A stretch of DNA of 6,214 nt from Candidatus Aerophobota bacterium (GTDB taxonomy: Bacteria > Aerophobota > Aerophobia > Aerophobales > B3-G15), in the NCBI GenBank assembly GCA_021162265.1, contig JAGGZA010000023.1, positions 1 through 6,214 on the forward strand, written 5' to 3'. Below are positions 6,004 through 6,214 of the stretch, in pieces (the stretch's first letter is position 1; the number at the start of each line of letters is the position of its first letter). A program made the position numbers and the translations under genes. Below the pieces are notes generated by a model, which did no database searches, had not been told where the DNA came from, and saw only the letters and a program-made list of their open reading frames with translations.

Positions 6004-6214
6004 ATGAAGATATTTTACCAGGAAATACAAAAAATGAAAAGGGTTGAGGCGAGGAAAAAGCTTATTGAGACCTACAAGAAGACAAAGAGTATAAGCAAAA
6101 CAGCAAAGCTCTCTGAGAAACCTCCCGCAATGCCAAAGAGAAAGTGGCTAAGAAGATACAAAGAAAAAGGAGAAAAGGGATTGGAGGATTTACCCAGAAG
6201 ACCTAAAAGACCTC
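6004..6214 (+). CDS. Helix-turn-helix transposase/integrase N-terminus, partial (IS481-like)
   Basis: The first 70 residues of a plus-strand gene that continues past the right edge. The N-terminus is lysine- and arginine-rich. It contains E-A-R-K-K-L-I-E-T-Y at 15-24, S-I-S-K-T-A-K at 29-35, then R-K-W-L-R-R-Y-K-E-K-G-E-K-G-L-E-D at 46-62 and a P-R-R-P-K-R-P linker. This is the HTH (Leu-zipper/Hin-like) plus linker seen ahead of the DDE (rve) catalytic domain in IS481-type transposases; the catalytic domain is outside the window. Between residues 39 and 45 the expected recognition helix (S-R-x-T-V type) is replaced by K-P-P-A-M-P-K. A related reading, T-S-R-N-A-K, is present in a shifted frame at 6120-6137, which suggests two compensating small indels. 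The element may therefore be impaired even though the frame stays open. The ATG overlaps the stop of a short upstream frame (ATGA). Confidence 0.7.
   Translation, partial: MKIFYQEIQKMKRVEARKKLIETYKKTKSISKTAKLSEKPPAMPKRKWLRRYKEKGEKGLEDLPRRPKRP

Larger units (their letters stand above)
5888..6214 (+). mobile_element. Left part of a probable IS481-like insertion sequence
   Basis: A transposase-like gene starts at 6004 and runs off the right edge, so only one end of the element can be present. Upstream, TGTGTCAGGAGATTG begins at 5888. IS481-group ends characteristically begin with TGT, so this is a candidate left terminus. The boundary is a guess, because the matching inverted repeat and any target duplication lie outside the window. 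The direction is opposite to the metabolic cluster, and the element would end about 15 nt upstream of the -35 box of the cupin promoter. Confidence 0.4.

Overview
The window looks like chromosomal DNA from a strictly anaerobic bacterium. It is AT-rich, uses AGA/AGG for Arg and ATA for Ile freely, and most genes have strong AGGAGG-type ribosome binding sites. It encodes an AOR-type (tungsten) aldehyde:ferredoxin oxidoreductase and a GlcD-type dehydrogenase next to an electron-transfer flavoprotein gene. This fits a low-GC fermentative or syntrophic Clostridia-like lineage, or a candidate phylum such as Atribacterota. That placement is inference; the sequence alone cannot settle it.

Layout: all five complete genes and the partial etfB are on the minus strand, so transcription runs from high to low coordinates. 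The order is: a small cupin (5462-5800); the large subunit of a split altronate/galactarate-dehydratase (UxaA/GarD) family enzyme (4192-5358); its small SAF-domain partner (3875-4174); a 613-residue AOR (1917-3758); a 381-nt gap with no gene; a GlcD-type FAD-linked 2-hydroxyacid dehydrogenase (135-1535); and the first 35 codons of etfB (1-107), which runs off the left edge. The right end holds a divergent plus-strand gene (6004 to the edge). This is the N-terminal part of a probable IS481-like transposase, with a possible insertion-sequence end near 5888. For five genes I chose a start inside the longest open frame, or kept a GTG start, because of Shine-Dalgarno position and family alignment.

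How the genes may work together (inference): the dehydratase pair removes water from a sugar acid to give a 2-keto-3-deoxy acid. Aldol cleavage of that, by an enzyme not in the window, would release an aldehyde. AOR would oxidise the aldehyde to an acid and reduce ferredoxin. The GlcD-Etf unit would oxidise a 2-hydroxyacid, possibly using reduced ferredoxin if the Etf is of the bifurcating type. The individual families are well known. The combination, the reversed order of the split dehydratase genes, the apparently frame-scrambled helix-turn-helix of the transposase and the structured 381-nt gap are the points worth a second look. I found no RNA gene, CRISPR array or convincing intrinsic terminator.
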